A stretch of 14,365 nucleotides of DNA from JASGCK01 sp031538565 (lineage in GTDB: Bacteria > Pseudomonadota > Gammaproteobacteria > Burkholderiales > Burkholderiaceae_C): contig JAVKLS010000029.1 in assembly GCA_031538565.1 (NCBI GenBank), forward strand, positions 1 to 14,365. The letters are read 5' to 3'. The first letter of the stretch is position 1. Each line of letters starts with the position of its first letter. Below the pieces are notes generated by a model. The model saw only the letters and a list, made by a program, of their open reading frames with translations. It was not told the origin of the DNA and searched no databases. Below, one piece after another: positions 6,831 to 14,000 of this stretch. A program made the translations under genes and the position numbers.

Positions 6831-7568
6831 TTAGGACTCCGAGCGTTTCTTTTTGAAAACGATTTTTAGTTGCGCAAAAAAACAATAGGCTGAACAAGCA
6901 ACTCCAAACAACGCCGCGCTGTACTGCCAACCCATAGCGGCGGGATAGCCTGTATCGAGGTTAAACAAACTCGCACTCACTGCCCCTAAAACAACGGCTT
7001 GGCAAACGGCGTAAGTGGCGGTGTGCGTCCACCCTTGGCGATGCAGCGACTGCGCCATGCGAAGACTGACCAAGCCGCAGAGCCAACCAAGCGCCGCTCC
7101 GCCCAGCGCGTCGAGTGGCCAGTGCGCGCCAACAGCCACGCGCGATAAGCAAACCAAACAAGCGAGAACAAGCACGGCTATCAGTCGCCAGCTCCGTAGT
7201 TGCAGTCCAAAAATCAACAGCGTGGCAGCAGTAAATGCCGCCAGACTATGCCCCGATGGAAAACTAACAGCCGTTAATTTGTGACCGATGAGGTGAAATT
7301 GCTCTGCACTTAGCACCGCAGGAGGTCGCAACACTTGAAACCATTCTTTCAGCAACGTGCTGACCACTCCGCCCAGGATGCTGGCAATAAACACCCCCGT
7401 AATCACCACCTTGCCCTGCGGCGCACGCATCAACATCAGGGGAGCGAGCAGCGCAAACAGCACTTGCGCTCCGCCTGTAATGGTGAGGCTAGACCACAAC
7501 GGGTCTGGTAGCGCAGCGCAAGCATGATTGAGCCATAAAAAAGTTTCACGATTCCAAGTAAGGCTCAT
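6831..7568 (-). CDS. PAP2-family membrane phosphatase
   Basis: Integral membrane acid phosphatase of the phosphatidic acid phosphatase type 2 family; likely substrates are lipid phosphates such as undecaprenyl pyrophosphate, phosphatidate or phosphatidylglycerol phosphate. The three catalytic motifs are intact: K74 to RP (81-82), PSGH (104-107), and SRVAVGAHWPLD with His149 and Asp153. Several hydrophobic segments fit five or six transmembrane helices. The chosen start, ATG at 7568, overlaps the upstream stop as ATGA; an ATG four codons earlier (7580) is also possible. It follows the GT39-type glycosyltransferase gene, and together they suggest lipid-linked sugar metabolism in the cell envelope, with the phosphatase recycling the lipid carrier. 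That link is inferred. Confidence 0.9.
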   Translation of the reverse strand: MSLTWNRETFLWLNHACAALPDPLWSSLTITGGAQVLFALLAPLMLMRAPQGKVVITGVFIASILGGVVSTLLKEWFQVLRPPAVLSAEQFHLIGHKLTAVSFPSGHSLAAFTAATLLIFGLQLRSWRLIAVLVLACLVCLSRVAVGAHWPLDALGGAALGWLCGLVSLRMAQSLHRQGWTHTATYAVCQAVVLGAVSASLFNLDTGYPAAMGWQYSAALFGVACSAYCFFAQLKIVFKKKRSES

Positions 7569-8944
7569 GGTTGCTTGCAAACATAAAAATCAAAATTCGA
7601 ATGCTCGCCGTGATGGCTGCCCGCATCGCCTGCGATACCTTGGCAATGGGCGAGCGGCGTGAGCGGCATTTGCGACCAGTCCAGCAAGAGATAACTTTGC
7701 CCGCTTGCTGGTTTGCCAAACCATAAATCGAACTGTTTGTTTTTGCCGTCTAGCGCGAGCACTTTGGCGGGGCGGGCGTACCACGCCAAGCGACTGGCGA
7801 GCGTCCAATTGCTAACCGCGAGTGCATCGGCGTGATGCTGAGCTTGCAAGGCTTGGGCTTGCTGGGCGGCGGCTTGCCAGTCGTGCAAATCGGCAAAAGG
7901 ATTGCCCCTAGGAAAGCGCGATGCCCCTTGTACTTCTCCGCCCATTGCCATAGCTAAGGCGAGAGCCACAATAGATAAGACTTGCAGCAGCCCCAGTATG
8001 CCGATGACGCACCGTGCGGCAAGGCTTGACTGCCAACCATGCGCCAACCCCAACGCGCACAGCGGAAAAAGCGCCAGCCAATGGCTTGCCGTCCAGTGCG
8101 GCAGCGTTGCCCCCCTGCCCGACAAATAAATCAAAAGCGCCAGCGCAGGCAAACCAAACGCGAAGCAAAACCGCATCAACTTGGCGTGAGTATGTCGAAG
8201 TTTTTTTATAAAAATGATCAAACCCACAAGTGGCAGCGTGCCGTAGGTGAGCAGTTGAACTAAGCTGTAAACCAATACCCGTTTGGCTTCCCAGTTGTTG
8301 TCGCCTCCTCCTGCGTGATCGGCTTGATAAGTAAACGACATCCAATCGTGCTGGGCATTCCATACAAAAACGGGCGAGATTATTAGCGCGGCTATGGCTG
8401 CGGCGATCCACAGGTTGCGATTTTTAAGTAGTGCTTTGCCGTGCGCGTGCAGCAGCACAATGGATGTCCCCAACGCTAAAAAAACGCCCGTGTATTTGGA
8501 AAGCCCCGCAAGCCCTAGCGCCACACCTAAGCCTAGCCAGAAAGATGTGGTTGCGGGCTTGGTGGTGAGATTCCAAGTCAGCCACATCACCCATAGTGTG
8601 AGCGGCAGCAGCAGCGTATCGGGGATGAGTGCAAGCCCTAGCAATTGATGCAAGGGTGACAGCAAAAATAGCACCAGCGCCCACACGGAAAAGCGCCACA
8701 ACGCATAAGCCGTCATGCTCCAAAAAAGCAGCGGCATCACGCGCAGCATCCAGTCGGTCCCGCCCGCTGCTACCGCTGGAATTTGTACCCAGCCTGCAAG
8801 CGGTGGATGGTCAAAATACGACAGCGCAGGATGCGCGGCATAGAGCGCGTAATGCGCTTCGTCGGTCGAAAGTCCAAGAAAAAATCCGAGATAGGCGTGA
8901 CCTGCAAGGCAAACTAGCAGCGTTGTCCAAAGCGGTTTACGCAT
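7565..8944 (-). CDS. GT39/ArnT-like integral membrane glycosyltransferase
   Basis: Polytopic membrane protein resembling ArnT and the protein O-mannosyltransferase family (GT-C fold), which move a sugar from a polyprenyl-phosphate donor to a lipid or protein acceptor outside the cytoplasm. The 459-residue protein shows the family's first loop signature STDEAHYALYAAHPALSYFD with the acidic pair D28-E29, then HPPLAGW, about ten hydrophobic helices, and a soluble C-terminal part (from about LSNWTLASRLAWYARPAKV in similar form). The start at 8944 is preferred over an upstream one at 9016, because MRKPLW begins a clean membrane helix and ATGCGTAA gives an 8-base overlap with the preceding stop. 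Acceptor is unknown; lipid A modification is one possibility. Confidence 0.88.
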   Translation of the reverse strand: MRKPLWTTLLVCLAGHAYLGFFLGLSTDEAHYALYAAHPALSYFDHPPLAGWVQIPAVAAGGTDWMLRVMPLLFWSMTAYALWRFSVWALVLFLLSPLHQLLGLALIPDTLLLPLTLWVMWLTWNLTTKPATTSFWLGLGVALGLAGLSKYTGVFLALGTSIVLLHAHGKALLKNRNLWIAAAIAALIISPVFVWNAQHDWMSFTYQADHAGGGDNNWEAKRVLVYSLVQLLTYGTLPLVGLIIFIKKLRHTHAKLMRFCFAFGLPALALLIYLSGRGATLPHWTASHWLALFPLCALGLAHGWQSSLAARCVIGILGLLQVLSIVALALAMAMGGEVQGASRFPRGNPFADLHDWQAAAQQAQALQAQHHADALAVSNWTLASRLAWYARPAKVLALDGKNKQFDLWFGKPASGQSYLLLDWSQMPLTPLAHCQGIAGDAGSHHGEHSNFDFYVCKQP

Positions 8945-9635
8945 AGCTTTGTAGCGCCCTAGGCAGATGGGGTAGCGTATTAAACGTGAGCAGTGCGCAG
9001 CGTTTGGGCGTGACAATCAACTCGCTCACGGCGGCATTACGCATCCGCATATTGAGTTCGATGCCCGCCTCATGACCCAGCCCTAGTACTTGCGCGATTG
9101 CACTCGACAGTGGTCCGCCGCTACTAGCGACCAGTACTGCGCTGGCTTGGGATGTGCGTATTTCATCCAGCACCGCCATCACACCTTGGGCAAACTCAGC
9201 GTAATGCCCCATGCCTTTGGGCTGCGTTTCGCCGCGCATCCATGCGGCAATGCCTTTGCGCAGCAGCGAAAAATGTTGCTTGTAACCATCGGCAGACGAT
9301 AGTGATTTCATGGCGGCAATTTGCTCGGGGCTGGCAATCGCGCCAATGACCGCATCCGAGTCGTACTCATTCAAACTTGGGCGAACAATCGTGCTGGGTA
9401 AATCTTTTGCCCCGCTTGCTGCAAAGCCTGCTGCAATGCCTGCCAGCGTTTGCGCGTGACGACGCAGCGTGCCCGCATAGACTGCGTCAAAAGCTAATCC
9501 TTCTGCCGCCATGTGCTCGCCCAGCAACCGCGCTTGGTGCTCACCCAAGCTACTTAGCTTGTCATAGTCTGCCGCGCCTAGCGAGGCCTGACCGTGGCGG
9601 ACGAGGTAGATTTTTCTCTCGGCGCGGTTAGACAT
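8937..9635 (-). CDS. Histidine phosphatase superfamily protein (phosphoglycerate mutase-like) lacking the second His
   Basis: Member of the superfamily that forms a phospho-histidine on an RHG motif. Seen in 232 residues: LVRHGQAS with the nucleophile His14, an arginine in YAGTLRRHAQT (58-59) and the acidic E90 in SLNEYDS. The second conserved histidine, normally in a SHGG motif, is Ser172 here (SSGGPLSS). This may mark a subfamily with altered chemistry, or a non-catalytic protein. The start at 9635 is chosen because MSNRAERKIYLVRHG begins the domain and ATGTCTAA overlaps the ruvB stop by 8 bases; ATG 9647 and the ATG at 9719 lie inside ruvB and are less likely. Substrate unknown. It is translationally coupled to ruvB and to the glycosyltransferase after it. 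Confidence 0.88.
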   Translation of the reverse strand: MSNRAERKIYLVRHGQASLGAADYDKLSSLGEHQARLLGEHMAAEGLAFDAVYAGTLRRHAQTLAGIAAGFAASGAKDLPSTIVRPSLNEYDSDAVIGAIASPEQIAAMKSLSSADGYKQHFSLLRKGIAAWMRGETQPKGMGHYAEFAQGVMAVLDEIRTSQASAVLVASSGGPLSSAIAQVLGLGHEAGIELNMRMRNAAVSELIVTPKRCALLTFNTLPHLPRALQSYA

Positions 9636-10698
9636 TAAAAAGCTCATCCCCAGTAGCACTACGGGCAGGCGGCGCAACGCCCAAATGTCTAAACGCGGCC
9701 AGCGTCGCGATGCGCCCACGCGGCGTGCGCTGTAAAAATCCTTGTTGAATTAAATAGGGCTCAATCACGTCTTCAATGGTTTCGCGTTCCTCGCCAATGC
9801 TGGCGGCAATGTTGTCCAGCCCCACGGGACCGCCGTCAAATTTAAAAATGACCGCCTCCAAAACTTTCCGATCCATCACATCAAAGCCCACCAAATCCAC
9901 ATCCAGCATTAACAGCGCGGCTTCAGCAATGGCTTTGGTGATGTGTCCGTTGCTTTTGACGTCGGCGTAGTCGCGCACGCGGCGCAAGAGGCGGTTAGCA
10001 ATGCGCGGGGTTCCGCGTGAGCGCCGTGCAATTTCAAATCCCGCCTCCGCATCAATCGTGGTGTGCAGCAAGCTGCTGCTTCTCATGACGATGCGTGCCA
10101 ACTCCTCAGCCGTGTAAAACTCTAGTCGCATCACAATGCCAAAGCGGTCACGCAGCGGATTGGTCAGCATCCCTGCGCGCGTGGTTGCGCCCACCAAAGT
10201 AAAGGGCTGCAAATCGAGTTTGATGGAACGCGCCGACGGCCCCTCGCCAATCATGATGTCGATTTGATAATCCTCAAGCGCGGGATACAAAATTTCTTCA
10301 ACCACGGGCGAGAGGCGGTGGATTTCGTCGATAAAGAGCACATCATTTTTTTCCAAATTCGTCAGCAGCGCCGCCAAGTCTTTGGGCTTTTCCAGCACCG
10401 GCCCCGAGGTTTGCCGCAGGTTCACACCCAGCTCATGCGCCACGATGTGCGACAACGTGGTCTTGCCAAGACCAGGTGGACCAAAGAGCAAAATGTGGTC
10501 GAGCGCCTCGCTACGTTTTTTTGCTGCGCCAATAAAAATTTCTAACTGTTCGCGGATTTTGGCTTGCCCTACGTAGTCATCCAGCAACTTGGGACGCAAG
10601 GCCCGCTCGATGGCTTCTTCTTGCGGGCTAGTCGCCGCAGCAGAGATGATGCGTGGTTTTTCGGGCGCAGGCGCAAAGTTGTCGGAGGTGATGGTCAT
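9628..10698 (-). CDS. ruvB: Holliday junction branch migration ATPase RuvB
   Basis: Hexameric AAA+ motor that, with RuvA, drives branch migration of Holliday junctions in recombination repair. The 356 residues are complete: Walker A GPPGLGKT (73-80), Walker B LFIDEIHR (121-128), sensor I ATTR (171-174), PLRDRFGIVMRLEF with the conserved arginines, and a C-terminal winged-helix domain (GPVGLDNIAASIGEER and GFLQRTPRGR). The N-terminus MTITSDNFAPAP is copied exactly at the start of the upstream yhcG gene. ruvB starts inside an ATGA overlap with the yhcG stop; before insertion it would have overlapped the ruvA stop in the same way. Function should be intact, but its expression now depends on translation through yhcG. 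Confidence 0.98.
   Translation of the reverse strand: MTITSDNFAPAPEKPRIISAAATSPQEEAIERALRPKLLDDYVGQAKIREQLEIFIGAAKKRSEALDHILLFGPPGLGKTTLSHIVAHELGVNLRQTSGPVLEKPKDLAALLTNLEKNDVLFIDEIHRLSPVVEEILYPALEDYQIDIMIGEGPSARSIKLDLQPFTLVGATTRAGMLTNPLRDRFGIVMRLEFYTAEELARIVMRSSSLLHTTIDAEAGFEIARRSRGTPRIANRLLRRVRDYADVKSNGHITKAIAEAALLMLDVDLVGFDVMDRKVLEAVIFKFDGGPVGLDNIAASIGEERETIEDVIEPYLIQQGFLQRTPRGRIATLAAFRHLGVAPPARSATGDELFNV
10664..10698. repeat. 35-bp direct repeat, copy A (5' end of ruvB)
   Basis: Identical over 35 bases to 11773-11807, in the same orientation. It covers the ATG and the next 10 codons plus two bases of ruvB, and begins exactly at the start codon. It also holds the stop codon of yhcG (TGA at 10695-10697). 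The sequence differs on both sides of the repeat. Confidence 0.98.
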
Positions 10699-11807
10699 GG
10701 CGTGGACTTCAAAATTTTTCCCTCTAACTCGTGTTCAATCTCTTCAATACTAGGTAGGCTAGACGCCAACGATTGCGGAAGTGCACGGGTCAACTCATAC
10801 GACGACACGCCAATTGGTTTATCGAATCCGCGCAGGGTGTATTCGGCGGTAACGGTATTGGCATCTTGACACAAAATGAGACCGATTGTCGGTTTGTCTT
10901 CCTCGTGGCGAAGCTTGTCATCCACCACATTGCAGCAAAAATTAACCTTGCCTGCATATTCGGGTTTGAAGGCGCCGCGCTTAAGCTCAATCACGATGTA
11001 GCAGCGCAGCTTTAGATGGTAAAAAAGCAAATCAATATAAAAGTCTTGTTTACCAATATCAAGGTGGTATTGCCGTCCTACAAAAGCAAAACCTTGTCCA
11101 AGCTCTAGTAAAAACTTTTCTAAACAAAGAACTAAACCCGCTTCTAATTCACGCTCATGGAAAGATTCGGTAAGCGTTAAAAAATCAAAAATGTAAGGAT
11201 CTTTAAGCGTTTGTTGTACAAGGTCGGACTCATGCGACGGAAGGCGTAATGCGAAATTGTTAATCGCTCTGCCTTGCCGCTCGTGCGCATTGGTTTCGAT
11301 TTGCATTATCAGCACGCTGCGACTCCAGCCAAAGTCGATGACGGCGCGCATATACCAGTGGCGAACTGGTACGTCTTTGAGTCGATCCATTAAAACCCCA
11401 TGATGTCCCCACGGGATAGACTCTAAAACCTCAAGCGTTATTTGTGTCACAGCTTGTTGCACTTTTAATGCGGCGGTCAATTGTGCAGCAGGCTGTTGCA
11501 CAATTTCCAGATGCTTGTATTCACGATAAAAAGACAACATTCGCTTGATATTTCTCTCGGAGAATCCCTTCTCTTCAGGTAATTCGTTTTTAAGGTCTTC
11601 GGATAGCTTGGGTATTACAGCGCTGCCCCAGCCCTCAGCCTCTTGTCGCTCCTCAATCAATCGTCCAATGTCCCAGTAGAGTTTTATCAATTCGGCATTA
11701 ACCGCCAGTACAGCGCGTGTTTGCGATTGACGAATGCGTTGCTTGATCTTGGCAAATAGCCCCATATCAAGCGGCGCAGGCGCAAAGTTGTCGGAGGTGA
11801 TGGTCAT
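10695..11807 (-). CDS. yhcG: DUF1016 / YhcG-family PD-(D/E)XK nuclease inserted between ruvA and ruvB
   Basis: Predicted nuclease of the YhcG family (DUF1016), often found near restriction-modification or defence genes; molecular target unproven. The N-terminal DUF1016_N domain is seen in IKQRIRQSQTRAVLAVNAEL and LYWDIGRLI, then GFSERNIKRMLSFYREY. The C-terminal nuclease domain has the catalytic set: E222 region (FHERELEAGL), Asp259 in DFYIDLLFYH and E274-x-K276 in IVIELKRGAFKPEYAGK. Length (370) is normal, so it appears functional. Residues 1-12 equal the start of RuvB, so the native start may be Met15 (11765, MGLFAKIKQRI). Both start and stop codons lie in the 35-bp ruvB repeats. Base composition is lower in G+C: 22 of 60 at 11101-11160 and 24 of 60 at 11521-11580, against 37 of 60 at 12121-12180 in ruvA and 38 of 60 at 10141-10200 in ruvB. 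This indicates horizontal transfer. ATGA overlaps keep it coupled to ruvA and ruvB. Confidence 0.93.
   Translation of the reverse strand: MTITSDNFAPAPLDMGLFAKIKQRIRQSQTRAVLAVNAELIKLYWDIGRLIEERQEAEGWGSAVIPKLSEDLKNELPEEKGFSERNIKRMLSFYREYKHLEIVQQPAAQLTAALKVQQAVTQITLEVLESIPWGHHGVLMDRLKDVPVRHWYMRAVIDFGWSRSVLIMQIETNAHERQGRAINNFALRLPSHESDLVQQTLKDPYIFDFLTLTESFHERELEAGLVLCLEKFLLELGQGFAFVGRQYHLDIGKQDFYIDLLFYHLKLRCYIVIELKRGAFKPEYAGKVNFCCNVVDDKLRHEEDKPTIGLILCQDANTVTAEYTLRGFDKPIGVSSYELTRALPQSLASSLPSIEEIEHELEGKILKSTP
10699..11772 (-). other. Inserted cassette carrying yhcG, between the 35-bp repeats
   Basis: The unique DNA between the two repeats is 1074 bp, exactly 358 codons, and is open reading frame from end to end. 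It contains neither the used start codon nor the stop codon, which come from the repeats. No terminal inverted repeats, transposase or integrase is seen, so the means of insertion is unknown. Confidence 0.6.
11773..11807. repeat. 35-bp direct repeat, copy B (fused to yhcG)
   Basis: Perfect copy of 10664-10698. It lies at the ruvA-yhcG junction, overlaps the ruvA stop by the ATGA at 11804-11807, and codes MTITSDNFAPAP at the head of YhcG. This copy probably occupies the original ruvA-ruvB junction. Confidence 0.98.
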
Positions 11808-12379
11808 TTCGCCAACGCCTTCAAAGCCAATTTAATTCCCTCACTCACGCCCACATCTTGCGGCAACGCTTTGAGTGCCAACCCCGCGTCGCGGTCGGAG
11901 TAGCCCAGCGCCACCAGTGCTTGCAGGATGTCGCTGCTGCTGTCACTTGTCACGCTTGTGTCGCCTCTGATAAGCGCATCACCTAGTTTGCCTTTGAGCT
12001 CGAGCAACAAGCGTTCCGCCGTTTTTTTGCCAATGCCTGGAATTTTGGTCAGTCGCGCTGCGTCTTGGCGGGTGACTGCTTGCGCGATGTCGGCAACACT
12101 CATGCCACTCAAAATCGACAGTGCGGTGCGCGGCCCCACGCCCGAAATTTTGACCAGCTGTTTAAAGCCTGCACGCTCGTCATGTGTGGCAAAACCATAG
12201 AGCAGATGAGCGTCCTCGCGCACGACAAGGTGGGTGAGCAGCGCCACGCGCTCGCCTAGTTGTGGCAGGTTGTAGAAGGTGCTCATGGGGACGAGCACTT
12301 CGTAGCCTACGCCGCCGCAGTCAATCAGCACTTCGGGAGGATTTTTTGCGACGACTACGCCCGTCAGTTTGCCTATCAT
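11804..12379 (-). CDS. ruvA: Holliday junction DNA-binding protein RuvA
   Basis: Tetramer that binds the four-way Holliday junction and loads RuvB rings on opposite arms. The 191-residue protein starts MIGKLTGVVVAKNPPEVLIDCGG, the usual OB-fold opening. Domain II carries two helix-hairpin-helix motifs, LVKISGVGPRTALSIL and LTKIPGIGKKTAERLLLELKG. The C-terminal domain III (DILQALVALGYSDRDAGLALKAL) contacts RuvB. The longer open frame to 12592 is rejected because the conserved N-terminus begins at 12379. It heads the seven-gene minus-strand unit and is divergent from phoH across 36 bases. ruvC, often just upstream in Burkholderiales, is not here. Confidence 0.97.
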   Translation of the reverse strand: MIGKLTGVVVAKNPPEVLIDCGGVGYEVLVPMSTFYNLPQLGERVALLTHLVVREDAHLLYGFATHDERAGFKQLVKISGVGPRTALSILSGMSVADIAQAVTRQDAARLTKIPGIGKKTAERLLLELKGKLGDALIRGDTSVTSDSSSDILQALVALGYSDRDAGLALKALPQDVGVSEGIKLALKALAK

Positions 12380-12415
12380 TGCGCGATTCCTTGTTTGTAT
12401 GAGATTATCACCCGC

Positions 12416-13357
12416 ATGATTATTTGCCACACCTTCTCGCCGCCTACGTCGTCGGGCGCCAATCGTCGCCTCAACCACTTGTGCGGCGCGCTCGATGAGC
12501 ATTTGCGAATCGTTGAAGTGGCTTGCCAAGTAAAAATTGCGCATAGGCACGAGCAATTCAAAATTGATGGGCCTAAAAAGAACACAAACCATGCGCTAGA
12601 AGTATTGCAGGCCTTGTACGAGTTGGCGGACAAACCCATTGAGCCAGAGACGATTCAATTGATGCTGGCAACGAATACGACGCTGCAAACGGCAACTGGC
12701 GGTGGGCTGTCCACGCGTCGCTTGGACTTGCGCGCGCGCACCGAACGCCAAGCGGCGTATCTAGCCAACATTGCTAGTCACGACATCACCTTTGGCATTG
12801 GTCCTGCAGGAACGGGTAAAACATACTTGGCGGTGGCTGCTGCGGTAGATGCGCTGGCGCGAAACTCGGTGCAGCGCATTGTGCTCACGCGCCCTGCGGT
12901 GGAGGCGGGTGAGAGGCTGGGTTATTTGCCTGGCGATTTAGCGCAAAAGGTGGATCCGTATTTGCGCCCGCTCTACGATGCGCTGCATGACCTTATGGGC
13001 AGCGACAAAGTTGCCAAAGCCTTTGAGCGCGGGCAGCTGGAGATTGCGCCGCTGGCGTTTATGCGTGGGCGCACGCTCAATCACGCTTTTGTGATTTTGG
13101 ACGAAGCGCAAAACACCACGCCCGAGCAAATGAAGATGTTTCTCACGCGCCTAGGCTTGGCGTCCAAGTGCGTGGTGACGGGTGACGTGAGCCAAATCGA
13201 TTTAGTGCAGGGGCAGGAAAGTGGCCTGGTCGATGCCGAGCGCGTTCTGCGGCGACTGAACGGCATTGCGGTGGCACACTTCACCAGTAGCGATGTGGTG
13301 CGTCATCCGCTGGTTGCGCGGATTGTGGAGGCTTATGCCCTTAGTTTGCGCAGATAA
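12416..13357 (+). CDS. phoH: PhoH family ATPase
   Basis: Cytoplasmic P-loop ATPase of the PhoH/YbeZ family, linked to RNA metabolism and ribosome maturation together with YbeY. Seen in 313 residues: the N-terminal region HLCGALDEHLRIVEVACQVK with AHRHEQFKIDGPK, Walker A GPAGTGKT, the segment RPAVEAGERLGYLPGDL, Walker B FVILDEAQNTTPEQMK and TGDVSQIDL. The start at 12416 (MIICHTFSPPT) matches the family's beginning; the frame extends upstream to 12260, but that part lies antisense to ruvA and is unlike the family. No clear ribosome-binding site or promoter is seen in the 36-base gap to ruvA. Usually ybeY follows phoH, but here the next gene is msrQ on the other strand, overlapping the phoH end by 25 bases. 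Confidence 0.96.
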   Translation: MIICHTFSPPTSSGANRRLNHLCGALDEHLRIVEVACQVKIAHRHEQFKIDGPKKNTNHALEVLQALYELADKPIEPETIQLMLATNTTLQTATGGGLSTRRLDLRARTERQAAYLANIASHDITFGIGPAGTGKTYLAVAAAVDALARNSVQRIVLTRPAVEAGERLGYLPGDLAQKVDPYLRPLYDALHDLMGSDKVAKAFERGQLEIAPLAFMRGRTLNHAFVILDEAQNTTPEQMKMFLTRLGLASKCVVTGDVSQIDLVQGQESGLVDAERVLRRLNGIAVAHFTSSDVVRHPLVARIVEAYALSLRR

Positions 13358-13968
13358 ATAATTAGGGACTGTCTCCAATTTATTCGCCACCCCAAAAGCA
13401 CCGCCAAAACTCCCGCATAAACAAAAACCTCGGCAAAATTATTTTTGCCTGCTCGCATCCAAAAAAAATGCAGGATACCAAGCCCCGCAGCAGCATACAC
13501 CAGCTTATGCAAGGTTTGCCAGCGCTTCGCCCCCATCCATTGAATGGCTTTGTTAAACGAGGTCAGCGCCAGTGGCACAAGCAGCACAAAGCTTGCAAAG
13601 CCCACCAAAATAAAAGGACGTTTGGCAATATCTTTGCCAATTTCTAGCAGGTCAAACTCTTTATCAAAACCCGCGTAACTGCACAAATGCTGCGCGGCAT
13701 AAAAAAACACGAAAAGCCCGAGCATCCTGCGAAACCTGACTAGCTGCGGCGTTGCGGTGATGACACGCAGCGGTGTAATTGCTAGCGTGAGACACAAAAA
13801 ACGTAGCGCCCACGTGCCTGTGGCGCGAATTAAAAACTCCTGTGGATTCGCGCCTAATTGCGCTTGATCAAACAATGCGGCATAGGCCAAGTGCAAAAAT
13901 GGAATCAAGCACAGCACAAACAAAATGAACTTGGCGTAGGGGCGGACAAGATAGGGGCGTAAGTTCAT
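13333..13968 (-). CDS. msrQ: MsrQ (YedZ), haem-binding membrane subunit of methionine sulfoxide reductase
   Basis: Inner-membrane b-type cytochrome that passes electrons from the quinone pool or a flavin reductase to the periplasmic MsrP, which repairs oxidised methionine. The 211-residue protein has about six hydrophobic helices and the family's conserved histidines in FFYAAQHLCSYAGF, RWQTLHKLVYAAAGLGILHFFWMRAG. It begins MNLRPYLVRPYAKFILFVLCLIPF, ends 25 bases inside the convergent phoH gene, and is divergent from pgk across 32 bases. Its partner msrP, normally adjacent and upstream, is not present. Confidence 0.93.
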   Translation of the reverse strand: MNLRPYLVRPYAKFILFVLCLIPFLHLAYAALFDQAQLGANPQEFLIRATGTWALRFLCLTLAITPLRVITATPQLVRFRRMLGLFVFFYAAQHLCSYAGFDKEFDLLEIGKDIAKRPFILVGFASFVLLVPLALTSFNKAIQWMGAKRWQTLHKLVYAAAGLGILHFFWMRAGKNNFAEVFVYAGVLAVLLGWRINWRQSLIIYLRKLRA

Positions 13969-14000
13969 GCGGGGTGTGTGGAATTAAAATTACTCTTACC

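Noticed and set aside
7908..8411. Minus-strand 167-codon frame within the glycosyltransferase gene
   Set aside because: Out-of-frame reading of a clear membrane protein gene; Arg/Ala-rich and without domain features.
10699..11772. Classical insertion sequence around yhcG
   Set aside because: No transposase and no terminal inverted repeats; the 35-bp duplication is too long for a usual target-site duplication.
12260..12415. Longer phoH start at 12260
   Set aside because: The added 52 residues are antisense to ruvA; the family start matches the ATG at 12416.
12380..12592. Longer ruvA start at 12592
   Set aside because: The extra 71 residues are antisense to phoH and unlike any RuvA; the conserved MIGKLTG begins at 12379.
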